A DNA stretch of 64,000 nt from the NCBI GenBank assembly GCA_964619955.1, contig CAZUJF010000007.1:1-64000 (forward strand), given 5' to 3'. A model generated the notes under the pieces. It did not search any database. It was not told the DNA's origin and worked only from the letters and a program-made list of their open reading frames with translations. Both the position numbers and the translations under genes were made by a program. The stretch is from JACQFK01 sp964619955 (GTDB taxonomy: Bacteria > Planctomycetota > MHYJ01 > JACPRB01). Shown here piece by piece: positions 51,792 to 59,059 of the stretch (positions within the stretch are counted from its first letter, which is position 1; every line of letters begins with the position of its first letter).

Positions 51792-52031
51792 ATGACGTTC
51801 TCGACGGCGGCGTGCCTCGTGGGTGGGGCGCTGGGTCTCTGGCTGCTGGGGTGGCTCGCGCGAACGCTCTGGTACATCCGCCGCTACGGCGCGGGCCCCT
51901 GGCTGCGGTCGGCGTGCGCGGTGGACCCCGACATCGGCCGGCTCCTGGGCATCCTCTTCCTGCTGCTGGCCGCCGTCATCGCCCTGCGCCGCTGGAACGG
52001 CGTCGACGGACACTGGTTCAGCTTCTGGTAA
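51792..52031 (+). CDS. Small two-helix membrane protein under a sigma-54 promoter
   Basis: 79 aa. Two membrane helices (about 5-27, CLVGGALGLWLLGWLARTLW, and 49-66, LLGILFLLLAAVIAL) are joined by a basic/Gly loop, ending RRWNGVDGHWFSFW with a Trp/Phe-rich tail. I do not recognise a family. ATG 51792 is only about 2 nt from the predicted sigma-54 start; GTG 51819 would allow a longer leader. The promoter implies activation by a specific signal (envelope stress, nitrogen or exopolysaccharide control are known sigma-54 themes). Confidence 0.65.
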   Translation: MTFSTAACLVGGALGLWLLGWLARTLWYIRRYGAGPWLRSACAVDPDIGRLLGILFLLLAAVIALRRWNGVDGHWFSFW

Positions 52032-52060
52032 GACGCTCAACAAAGCCCGTCTGGTTTGTT

Positions 52061-52092
52061 GCCTTGGGGGCCCCGCACTCCCCCGCCAAGGC
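52061..52092 (+). terminator. Candidate terminator hairpin
   Basis: GCCTTGG (52061-52067) pairs with CCAAGGC (52086-52092), strengthened by a G-run facing a C-run inside. It lies 30 bp after the small membrane protein and has no T-tract, as expected in very GC-rich DNA. Confidence 0.45.
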
Positions 52093-52135
52093 GCCGCCGG
52101 CCCGGGCTCGGCGTCCGGATTAATTCCTTTTAATG

Positions 52136-52160
52136 CGGCCTTCAGGATTTCTTAAGGCCG
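52136..52160. repeat. Inverted repeat upstream of the MFS-DUF4266-DUF3570-ApbE operon
   Basis: CGGCCTT (52136-52142) and AAGGCCG (52154-52160) form a perfect 7-bp pair across 11 nt, next to an AT-rich patch (ATTAATTCCTTTTAATG). It ends 19 bp before the GTG start at 52180 and could be an operator. A -10-like TACTCT (52168-52173) lies six bases before the start codon. Confidence 0.5.
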
Positions 52161-52179
52161 TCCGCACTACTCTCACGGC

Positions 52180-53265
52180 GTGGGAACCCGATACGCCGCC
52201 TACCGCGCCCTGCTCGGCTTCGCCTGCCAGGCCCCGGTCTTCGCCCTCTTCGCGCTCGAGCACGGCGCGGGCGTCCGGGACCTCACCCACTTCGCCCTGG
52301 CCTTCGCCGCCGCCAAGCTGCTCTTCGACGTCCCCTCGGGCCTGCTCGCCGACCGCATCGGACGGCGCCCCGCGATCCTCCTCCGCATCGCGCTCGAGCT
52401 GGCTTCCGTGGCCGTCCTCTTCGAACACCGCTTCCTCCTCTCCGCCTGCCTCGCGGGCGCGGGCTGCGCCTTCTCCTCGGGCGCCGAGGCCGCCCTCGTC
52501 TTCGAACGGCACCCGCAGGACTTCGCCCGCGTCTTCGGCCGGGCGGGATCCTGGGGGGCGGTCTCGACGGCCCTCGCCGCGCTCGCCGGCGGCGCCCTCG
52601 CCACCGTCCACTTCGACCTCGTCTACGTCCTGCGCCTCGCCGTCCTGCTCGCCGCGGGCGGGGTCGCCCTCGGCTTCCCCGCGGGAGGCGCCCCCGCCGG
52701 CCCGGCCCGGCGCTTCCGCCTCCCCGCCGCCCTCGCCCGGGGCCTGGCCTTCGCGGGTCTCGTGGGCGCCGTCCAGGTGGCGGCCCTCCAGCTCCAGCAG
52801 CCCTACCTGAGCCAGTCGGGCGTGCCCCTGGCGGCCTTCGGACTGCTCTACGTCGGGTTCCAGCTGGCCGCCGCGCTGGGGTCGCGCCTGGCGCACCGGC
52901 TCCCCCGCGCCTTCCCGGCCATCAGCGGCCTCTCCGTGGCGGGCTTCTCCCTGATGGCCGTCTTCCCCGGTCCGGCGGGCATCCTCGGCATCCTCCTCCT
53001 CAAATTCGCCCACGGGATCTCCCTGCCCGCCTTCGGCCGGGCGCTCAACGAGCGCGCCCCCGCGGGCGCCCGGGCCACCGCCCTCTCCTTGAGATCCCTC
53101 TTCGAGGGCGCCGCCCTCCTCGTCGCGGCTCCCGCCCTCGGGGGCGCCGCCGCCGGCGCCTCCCTCCCCGCCGCCTTCGGAGTCGCCGCCCTGCTCGTGA
53201 TCCCTTCGTTTTTTTTGATGGAGACACCATGTCCAGACTCGGCCGGCTCGCCGCTGCGTGCCTGA
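52180..53265 (+). CDS. MFS transporter
   Basis: 361 aa from GTG 52180. About ten to twelve hydrophobic helices, with the MFS loop GLLADRIGRRPAILLR. Shorter than usual (about 400 aa) and Ala/Leu-rich. Its 3' end overlaps the DUF4266 start by 37 bp, so it is cotranscribed with the DUF4266-DUF3570-ApbE genes, an association I do not recall from other genomes. Substrate unknown; export of a small redox compound or supply of a flavin precursor would be conceivable. Confidence 0.8.
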   Translation: MGTRYAAYRALLGFACQAPVFALFALEHGAGVRDLTHFALAFAAAKLLFDVPSGLLADRIGRRPAILLRIALELASVAVLFEHRFLLSACLAGAGCAFSSGAEAALVFERHPQDFARVFGRAGSWGAVSTALAALAGGALATVHFDLVYVLRLAVLLAAGGVALGFPAGGAPAGPARRFRLPAALARGLAFAGLVGAVQVAALQLQQPYLSQSGVPLAAFGLLYVGFQLAAALGSRLAHRLPRAFPAISGLSVAGFSLMAVFPGPAGILGILLLKFAHGISLPAFGRALNERAPAGARATALSLRSLFEGAALLVAAPALGGAAAGASLPAAFGVAALLVIPSFFLMETPCPDSAGSPLRA

Positions 53266-53450
53266 TCCTGCTGCTCGGAGCCTGCTCGAACGTGCGGGTC
53301 TACGAGAAGCGCGATCTCGGACGCCGGATCATGCAGTTCGACGCGAATGACCTGGAGGTCAGCTTCCAGAACAAGGTCTTCTTCTCCCGCGAAGTCAGCG
53401 GGGGCCGCCCGGGCCATTCCGCGGGAGGAGGCTGCGGATGCGCGAATTGA
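53229..53450 (+). CDS. DUF4266 lipoprotein
   Basis: 73 aa. Lipoprotein signal MSRLGRLAAACLILLLGAC with lipid Cys19. The mature 54 residues carry the family features RDLGRRIMQFDANDLE and NKVFFSREVSGGR, and end with the typical GGGCGCAN. The start is preceded by GGAG and lies within the MFS gene. In other bacteria DUF4266 is regularly encoded with DUF3570, ApbE and a thioredoxin-like protein; no thioredoxin gene is adjacent here. The Cys pair at the tail may bind metal or flavin-related cofactors (inference). Confidence 0.88.
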   Translation: MSRLGRLAAACLILLLGACSNVRVYEKRDLGRRIMQFDANDLEVSFQNKVFFSREVSGGRPGHSAGGGCGCAN

Positions 53451-54580
53451 TCCTCCTCCTGGGCCTCTGCCAGGCCCAGGAGCCGGCCCCTCCCCGGCCG
53501 GAGAAGCCCGAGGACCTGAAGCCGCGCGCGCAGGCCAACATCTCGCGCGACTTCTTCCGCCTCGCCTACAACTTCTACACGCAGAAGGACGGCGGCGGCA
53601 ACCCGAACCTGGACGAGGAGATGACCGTCATGGAACCGCAGTTCCTCCTCACCAAGTCCCTCGGGGAGAACTGGACGGCCAGCGTCAAATTCCAGGCCGA
53701 CATCATCAGCGCCGCCTCCGTCGAGAAGGGCAAGCGCTTCCCCGCGGGCACGCAGAGCGGGGCCTCGGGGGACAAATACTTCGGCTTCGACCTCGGCGTC
53801 TTCTACGCCTGGAGCGACCGGACGAGCATCGGCGTGGGCGCCAGCCTCTCCAGCGAATACGACTATCAGTCCACCGGCGCCTATGTGCGCTGGAGCCACG
53901 ACACGTCCAGCCGCAACGACACGTTCTCCCTGCGCCTGGGCGGCTATCAGGACACGCTCGACCTCATCCGCTTCGACGGCATGGAGGACGGCACGGACAC
54001 CCGCACCTCCCTCAGCCTGGGCCTCGGCTGGAGCCACATTTTCACCCCCCGCCTGGTGGGCACGCTGAACTGGGACCTCACGTCGCAATCCGGCTTCCTG
54101 TCCACGCCCTACAACTCCGTCGTCGCCGCGGGGACGGAGGTCGCCGAAGTCCTTCCCGACAGCCGCCTCCGCAACGCCGTCCACGCCCGGATGAGATACC
54201 TGCTCTTCGACGACCTCGCCGTCGAACCGGGCCTCGGTTTCTATTTCGACGACTGGGGCGCGAGCGCCCTCAACTTCGAATTCGCCGTCCACTGGGAGGC
54301 CCTGCCCGGAACCATGATCGTGCGACCCTGGTACCGCTACCACAAGCAGACGGAGCTCGACTACTTCGTGTCCACCGACGCCGCGACGATCCCCGAGTAC
54401 CGGACGCAGGACAGCGACATGGCCGCGCTCGACAGCCACACGATCGGGATCAAGATCGTGTTCCCGGGCATTCCCATGCTGGGCGAGTCCCAGGAGTTCG
54501 AAATCGGCGTCGACTACACGATGCGGAGCGATAATCTGGATTCGATGAGCTACACCCTGGGATGGCAGTGGAGGTTCTGA
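53438..54580 (+). CDS. DUF3570 outer-membrane beta-barrel protein
   Basis: 380 aa, ATG 53438 six bases after GGGAGGAGG and overlapping DUF4266. Leader MRELILLLGLCQAQ. The rest alternates amphipathic strands (SLGENWTASVKFQADI, FGFDLGVFYAWSDRT, TSIGVGASLSSEYDYQ) and ends in the outer-membrane signature TLGWQWRF with terminal Phe. Residues 88-94 read D-I-I-S-A-A-S, close to the ApbE flavinylation consensus Dxx(S/T)(G)A(S/T), and SGAS recurs at 107-110. With apbE one base downstream, a covalently FMN-bound barrel is possible, though not shown. Confidence 0.87.
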   Translation: MRELILLLGLCQAQEPAPPRPEKPEDLKPRAQANISRDFFRLAYNFYTQKDGGGNPNLDEEMTVMEPQFLLTKSLGENWTASVKFQADIISAASVEKGKRFPAGTQSGASGDKYFGFDLGVFYAWSDRTSIGVGASLSSEYDYQSTGAYVRWSHDTSSRNDTFSLRLGGYQDTLDLIRFDGMEDGTDTRTSLSLGLGWSHIFTPRLVGTLNWDLTSQSGFLSTPYNSVVAAGTEVAEVLPDSRLRNAVHARMRYLLFDDLAVEPGLGFYFDDWGASALNFEFAVHWEALPGTMIVRPWYRYHKQTELDYFVSTDAATIPEYRTQDSDMAALDSHTIGIKIVFPGIPMLGESQEFEIGVDYTMRSDNLDSMSYTLGWQWRF

Positions 54581-55536
54581 TGCTGGCGGCGGCGCTGATC
54601 GCGGGGCTGCTGCTTCCCCAGGAGGGGCACGCCCGCTTCGACGGAAAGGTGATGGGATCGAGCCTCGAGATCGAGGTCTTCGGCCCCGACCAGGCCGTCT
54701 GCGACCGGGCCGTCGCCGACGCCCGGGAGGAGCTGGAGCGGCTCGACCGGATGATGACCGACTGGAAGCCCGACAGCCCGCTCATGGACATCAACAAGGC
54801 GGCGGGGAAGCACCCGGTCGCCGTCCCGCCCGAGCTCTACTTCATCATCGAGCGTTCGATCCGGGTCAGCGAGCTGACGGAGGGGGCCTTCGACATCACG
54901 TTCGCCGGCGCCGGCAAACTCTGGAACTGGAGGGCGCGCGAGCCGGTGGTCCCCGACGAGGCGACGGTGAAGGCGTCGCTGGAGAACGTCGGCTGGAAGG
55001 GCATCGTGCTCGATCCGGAAAAACGCAGCGTGTTCCTGTCGAAGCCGGGCATGAGGATCGGGCTCGGCGCCGTGGGCCCCGGCTATGCGGGCGACCTTGC
55101 CATGGGGAAGATCCGGGCGCGGGGCATCCGGGACGCCTGCGTGAACCTGAGCGGGGACGTCCTGGTCATCGGGAAAAAAGCGGGGGCGCCCTGGAACGTC
55201 GGCATCACGCATCCGCGGAAGAAGAGCGAGTCGATCGCGGTCCTCCCCGTCTCCAACGCCGCGGTGTCCACGTCCGGGGATTACGAACGCTACTTCGAAA
55301 AGGACGGCCGCCGCTATTGCCACATCATCGATCCGCGGACGGGCTATCCCGCCGCGGGGTGCCAGAGCGTCACCATCGTGGCCCCGAATCTCGCCTTCGC
55401 GGACGCGCTGGCCACCGGCGTCTTCGTGCTCGGCCCCGAGAAGGGCATGGCCCTCGTCGAGCAGCTGGAGGGGGTCCAGGCCCTGATCATCGGGGCGGAC
55501 GGCGTCCTGACGGTCTCCCGCGGCCTCAAGCGCTGA
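54580..55536 (+). CDS. apbE: FAD:protein FMN transferase (ApbE)
   Basis: 318 aa. ATG 54580 overlaps the DUF3570 stop (TGATG) and follows GGAGG; leader MLAAALIAGLLLPQ directs export. Family features: GKVMGSSLEIEVFG, LERLDRMMTDWKPDSPLMDINKAAG, a WRAREPVVP region, GLGAVGPGYAGDLA in place of the usual DxGGxxKG segment, VNLSGDVLVIGKK, STSGDYERYFEKDGRRYCHIIDPRTGYP, and DALATGVFVLG. It transfers FMN from FAD to a Thr/Ser of a target protein outside the cytoplasm, most simply its operon partner DUF3570. The usual Lys in the DxGG-x-x-KG segment seems to be absent (Pro-Gly-Tyr-Ala). Confidence 0.93.
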   Translation: MLAAALIAGLLLPQEGHARFDGKVMGSSLEIEVFGPDQAVCDRAVADAREELERLDRMMTDWKPDSPLMDINKAAGKHPVAVPPELYFIIERSIRVSELTEGAFDITFAGAGKLWNWRAREPVVPDEATVKASLENVGWKGIVLDPEKRSVFLSKPGMRIGLGAVGPGYAGDLAMGKIRARGIRDACVNLSGDVLVIGKKAGAPWNVGITHPRKKSESIAVLPVSNAAVSTSGDYERYFEKDGRRYCHIIDPRTGYPAAGCQSVTIVAPNLAFADALATGVFVLGPEKGMALVEQLEGVQALIIGADGVLTVSRGLKR

Positions 55537-56851
55537 GCCGGGGCAGGTCGACCGTGAACGTGGAGCCCCGACCGGGCTCGCTCGCGGCGCTGATGCCGCC
55601 CTCGTGCGCCTCGATGAACGAGCGGCAGATCGCCAGGCCCAGGCCGGCGCCGCCGCTCTCGCGCGAGCGCGCCTTGTCCACCCGGTAGAAGCGGCGGAAG
55701 AGCTGCGGCAGCGCCTCCGCGGGGATGCCGGGACCGTTGTCGGAGACGATCACCCGGACCCGCTCCCCTTCCGGCTGCAGGCGGATCGCCACCCGGCCGC
55801 CCTCGCGGTTGTATTTCACCGCGTTCTCGATGAGGTTCATGAAGACCCGCCGTAGGGCCACGGGGTCCCCGGCGACCTGGGCGTCCGCCCCTTCCAGCGT
55901 GATGACGATCGCGCGGGGATCCGCCGCCGCCTGGAGGGTCTCGCGGGCCTCTTCCAGCAGCGGCCGCAGCTCCACCCGCTCCTTCTGCAGGGCGTACTGC
56001 CGCATGTCCAGCTTCGCCAGCATGAAGAGGTCCGTCACGATGCGCTGCATGCGCGACACCTCCTCGGCCTGGCTGCCCAGCAGATCCTGGATCTCCGCCG
56101 CGCTGCGCGGCTCCCGGACCGCGGTCTCGATCTCGGCCCTCAGGGTGGCCAGCGGCGTGCGCAGTTCGTGCGCCGCGTCGGCCGCGAAGTTCTGCAGGTC
56201 CTGCATCCCCTTCTCCAGCCGGTCCAGCATCTCGTTGAAGGTGCGCGCCAGGTCCCGGAACTCCCCCCGGAGGGAGGGCAGCGGGACGCGGTCCATCACG
56301 TTGCTGCGGCTGATGCGCTCGGCCTGGCGCCGGATCTCCTCCACCGGGGCGAGGGCGCGGCGCACGAACAGCATGCCGAGCAGGCCGGTGGCCGCCAGGA
56401 CGAAGGGCGTGAACGTGGCGAGGTAGAGCCTCAGCTGCCTCAGGGGCTCGAGGAAGGGCTCCTCCGCGATCGCCAGCCGCGCCTGGAACGGCTCCCCCGT
56501 CCTCCCCTCGAAGGCGTAGTCCTTGACCCGCCATCCGCGGAGGCCCGCGCCGCCCCCGGGCGAGGCGTAGACCTGCCGCCCGTCCGGCAGGCGCACCTCG
56601 GCGCGCCCCCCCGACGCCTCCAGGAGCTGGTCGATCTCCTCGGTCAGGTTGGAGTGCACCCCGCGGCGGACTTCCTCATGCTCCTCGATGAAGCGTTCCT
56701 GGAAGATGCGCGACTGGGTGGCGAGCTCCCTCTGAAGATCCCGCTCCTGGGCCTCCCCCAGCCAGAGATAGAGGCTGCCGGAGAAGACCGCCAGCAGCAC
56801 CGCGCTGAGCAGGACGAAGAGCAGCGTCAGGCGGCCGCTAACCGTCCTCAC
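55526..56851 (-). CDS. Sensor histidine kinase, CusS-like
   Basis: 441 aa, GTG start at 56851 overlapping the regulator gene by 14 bp. TM1 (about 7-30), a periplasmic domain of about 115 residues, TM2 (about 145-165), HAMP (RRALAPVEEIRRQAERIS), the H-box FAADAAHELRTPLATL (His near 234), N-box FMNLIENAVKYN, DNGPGIP, and FRRFYRVDKARSRESGGAGLGLAICRSFIEAHEG. All catalytic boxes are intact. This HAMP-kinase form resembles heavy-metal sensors such as CusS, but the ligand is not known. It converges on apbE with an 11-bp overlap. Confidence 0.93.
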   Translation of the reverse strand: MRTVSGRLTLLFVLLSAVLLAVFSGSLYLWLGEAQERDLQRELATQSRIFQERFIEEHEEVRRGVHSNLTEEIDQLLEASGGRAEVRLPDGRQVYASPGGGAGLRGWRVKDYAFEGRTGEPFQARLAIAEEPFLEPLRQLRLYLATFTPFVLAATGLLGMLFVRRALAPVEEIRRQAERISRSNVMDRVPLPSLRGEFRDLARTFNEMLDRLEKGMQDLQNFAADAAHELRTPLATLRAEIETAVREPRSAAEIQDLLGSQAEEVSRMQRIVTDLFMLAKLDMRQYALQKERVELRPLLEEARETLQAAADPRAIVITLEGADAQVAGDPVALRRVFMNLIENAVKYNREGGRVAIRLQPEGERVRVIVSDNGPGIPAEALPQLFRRFYRVDKARSRESGGAGLGLAICRSFIEAHEGGISAASEPGRGSTFTVDLPRLSA

Positions 56852-57527
56852 CCGGCCCCCCTTCCTTGAGGACGTAGCCCACGCCCCGCACCGTGTGGAT
56901 GAGCCGGGGCTCGCCGCCCTCCTCCGTCTTCTTGCGGAGCGTGTTCATGAACACGTCCACCACGTTGGACTGCCATTCGAAGGTGTAGTCCCAGACGTGC
57001 TCCGCGATCGACGTGCGCGTCAGCACCCGGTTGGGGCTGCGGAGGAGGAACTCCAGCAGGGCGAACTGCTTCGGCGTCAGCGGGATCTCCCGCGTCCCGC
57101 GGATCACCATCCGGTCCAGCAGGTTCATCGTGAGCCCGCCGAACTTCAGCAGCGTGGCGCTGCTGCCCTCCCCGCGCCGGAGCAGGGCGCGCACCCGCGC
57201 CCGCAGTTCGTCGAGCGAAAAGGGTTTCGTCATGTAGTCGTCGGCGCCGGCGTCGAGCCCGCCCACCCGGTCCTTCACGGAGTCGCGCGCCGTGAGGATC
57301 AGGACCGGCACGTTCTTCTTCCGCTCCCGGAGACGCCGCAGCACCTCCAGCCCGTCCCGTCCGGGCAGCTGGAGGTCGAGCACGATGGCGTCGTAGGGCT
57401 CGCTTTCCGCCTGCGCCGACGCCTCGTTCCCGTCGTGGCAGACGTCGACCGCGTGCCCGTCCTCTTTCAAGGCGCGCTTCACGAAGCCCGCGAGCTTCTT
57501 CTCGTCCTCGACCACCAGGATTCTCAT
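56838..57527 (-). CDS. OmpR-family response regulator
   Basis: 229 aa. Start ATG 57527 (MRILVVEDEKK) is preferred over ATG 57539 because a -10-like TACAAT (complement of 57538-57543) overlaps the latter and leaves 10 nt to the former. Receiver: acidic pair VVEDE, phospho-Asp in AIVLDLQLPGRDG (near 51), Thr in ILTARD, Lys in MTKPFSLDEL. Winged helix: LTPKQFALLEFLLRSPNRVL ... SNVVDVFMNTLRKK ... IHTVRGVGYVL. It probably controls its own operon and the divergent TM/barrel gene through the palindromes at 57604-57639. Confidence 0.94.
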   Translation of the reverse strand: MRILVVEDEKKLAGFVKRALKEDGHAVDVCHDGNEASAQAESEPYDAIVLDLQLPGRDGLEVLRRLRERKKNVPVLILTARDSVKDRVGGLDAGADDYMTKPFSLDELRARVRALLRRGEGSSATLLKFGGLTMNLLDRMVIRGTREIPLTPKQFALLEFLLRSPNRVLTRTSIAEHVWDYTFEWQSNVVDVFMNTLRKKTEEGGEPRLIHTVRGVGYVLKEGGPGEDG

Positions 57528-57603
57528 GAGGAGGTCCATTGTAAGCCCGGCGCCGCCCCGGCGGTACCCGTGTTCCCATCCTCCCCCGCGACGATGACGG
57601 GCT

Positions 57604-57639
57604 CATGAAGATCGGATGAATTTATCTTCATGTCCGATC
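57604..57639. promoter_or_regulatory. Nested palindromes between response regulator and barrel-hybrid genes
   Basis: CATGAAGAT (57604-57612) and ATCTTCATG (57624-57632) are a perfect 9-bp inverted pair across 11 nt. Overlapping them, GATCGGA (57610-57616) pairs with TCCGATC (57633-57639). The site lies 77 bp upstream of the response-regulator start and 73 bp upstream of the hybrid gene, well placed as a shared regulator-binding site. Confidence 0.6.
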
Positions 57640-57711
57640 GGCCGGCGCCGGTCGTTTGCATCTTGCCCGGGGGCGGCGCCGGTCGTACGCTTGAAGATGG
57701 AGGTCGTCCCC

Positions 57712-59034
57712 GTGAATGCAGTCCGGAGGCAGCGGCGCTGGCTGGCCGAACGCCTGGTCCTTTTGTTCCCCGCCTTTTTCGCCGGCCTCGCGGTCGTGCT
57801 CGGGATGGGACTCCGCGACGATCTGCGGCCTTCGTTCAAGCTTTTCGCCCTCGCCGTCAGCCTGCTCCTCAACGCCGTCCTCGCGTATTTCCTCGTGTTG
57901 ACCGCGCTCTGCGGACGGCTGCACTCCCTGGGACGCTGTCGCGAGGCCCGCCTCATCCGCCGCGCGCTGCTTCATGTCCGCGGCGTGTCGGCCGGGGCGC
58001 TCCTGCTGCTGGCCGTGCTCGGGGCCACCCCGCTGCTGTTCCGCGAGCGGACCGCTCCGTCCCGGGTCTTCCAGCCCCGCTTCGTCCTCCACGAAGCGCC
58101 GTCCGTCGCCGCGCCGCCGGCCGCCCCTGAAGCGGCGGCCCCGGATCCCGTGAAGCGGGAGGAAGTGGCGGGCAGCCCGCCCGTCCTGCTCGACATCCTC
58201 GCCTCCCTCCCGCGCTGCCTGGGGGACGATCAAAGCGGCGGCGAGTTCTTTCCTCAAGACCCGCTTCCCGCGCCGCTCGCGGGGGGCGGCGGGGCGGACG
58301 ACGAGGACAACCGAAGCTTCACGTTCGACTTCGCCGGCTTCCGCCTCCGCCTGACGATCCCGGACGGCCCCGCGGTGGACCGGCCCTATCTCCCCGACGG
58401 GACGGCCCCGGAGGGGAGCTATCCCGGCAGCGTCCGCCTGGACGCCGCCTACCTCAAGGAGCACGAGGGACGCAACGCGGGGGCCTTCGCCCTCCAGATC
58501 GACCTCGCCACGCAGAAGGACGCGTCGCTGCGCTTCACCTACCTGCTCGCCGCCCTGGCGCAACGGGACGCCGAGGGATTCGAGAGCGGCGTCGATCTGA
58601 CGTTCGCGCACACGACGCTGGAGTACGTCCTCCGGCTCGCCGGCCACACCCGCCATGCGCCCTTTGATCTTTCGGTCAGCGCGGGCCTCAGCGTGGATGT
58701 CCTCCACCCGGTCTCCGGATCCGACGTCGACGGCCGCGCCCGCGTGTCGCCCTACCTGGCCGTCGACGCCGCCTTCTGGCAGTCGGGCTCCCTCGGCCTC
58801 CTGCTCCATGCCGGCCAGTCGATCCCGGTCAACCTCACGGGCGGCAGCAGCGGCAGCAGCGACTTCTCCGCGCTCCTGCGGCTGGACCTGACCCCGCAGG
58901 TGTCCGTCCACCTGGGCTACCGCATCCTCGTGATCCGCGCGCACGACTACGAGCGCAGCCTCTCGGGCGAGGGGGATCAGGATTTCGACTCGACCCTCAG
59001 CGGACCTTTGATGGGGCTTGAGGTCCGCTTCTAA
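57712..59034 (+). CDS. Membrane protein with N-terminal TM helices and C-terminal barrel-like domain
   Basis: 440 aa. GTG 57712 is chosen because GGAGG lies eight bases upstream; an in-frame ATG at 57697 is less well placed. Three hydrophobic helices occupy residues 12-125 (LVLLFPAFFAGLAVVLGMGL, FALAVSLLLNAVLAYFLVL, GALLLLAVLGATPLLF). A Pro/Ala-rich linker follows to about 200, then 240 residues of alternating strands (RSFTFDFAGFRLRLTI, FDLSVSAGLSVDV, SVHLGYRILVI) ending GLEVRF with a terminal Phe as in outer-membrane barrels. No known family. Divergent from the two-component genes and probably their target. Confidence 0.65.
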   Translation: MNAVRRQRRWLAERLVLLFPAFFAGLAVVLGMGLRDDLRPSFKLFALAVSLLLNAVLAYFLVLTALCGRLHSLGRCREARLIRRALLHVRGVSAGALLLLAVLGATPLLFRERTAPSRVFQPRFVLHEAPSVAAPPAAPEAAAPDPVKREEVAGSPPVLLDILASLPRCLGDDQSGGEFFPQDPLPAPLAGGGGADDEDNRSFTFDFAGFRLRLTIPDGPAVDRPYLPDGTAPEGSYPGSVRLDAAYLKEHEGRNAGAFALQIDLATQKDASLRFTYLLAALAQRDAEGFESGVDLTFAHTTLEYVLRLAGHTRHAPFDLSVSAGLSVDVLHPVSGSDVDGRARVSPYLAVDAAFWQSGSLGLLLHAGQSIPVNLTGGSSGSSDFSALLRLDLTPQVSVHLGYRILVIRAHDYERSLSGEGDQDFDSTLSGPLMGLEVRF

Positions 59035-59059
59035 GCGGACGGGAACCGCCCCCGGCGGC

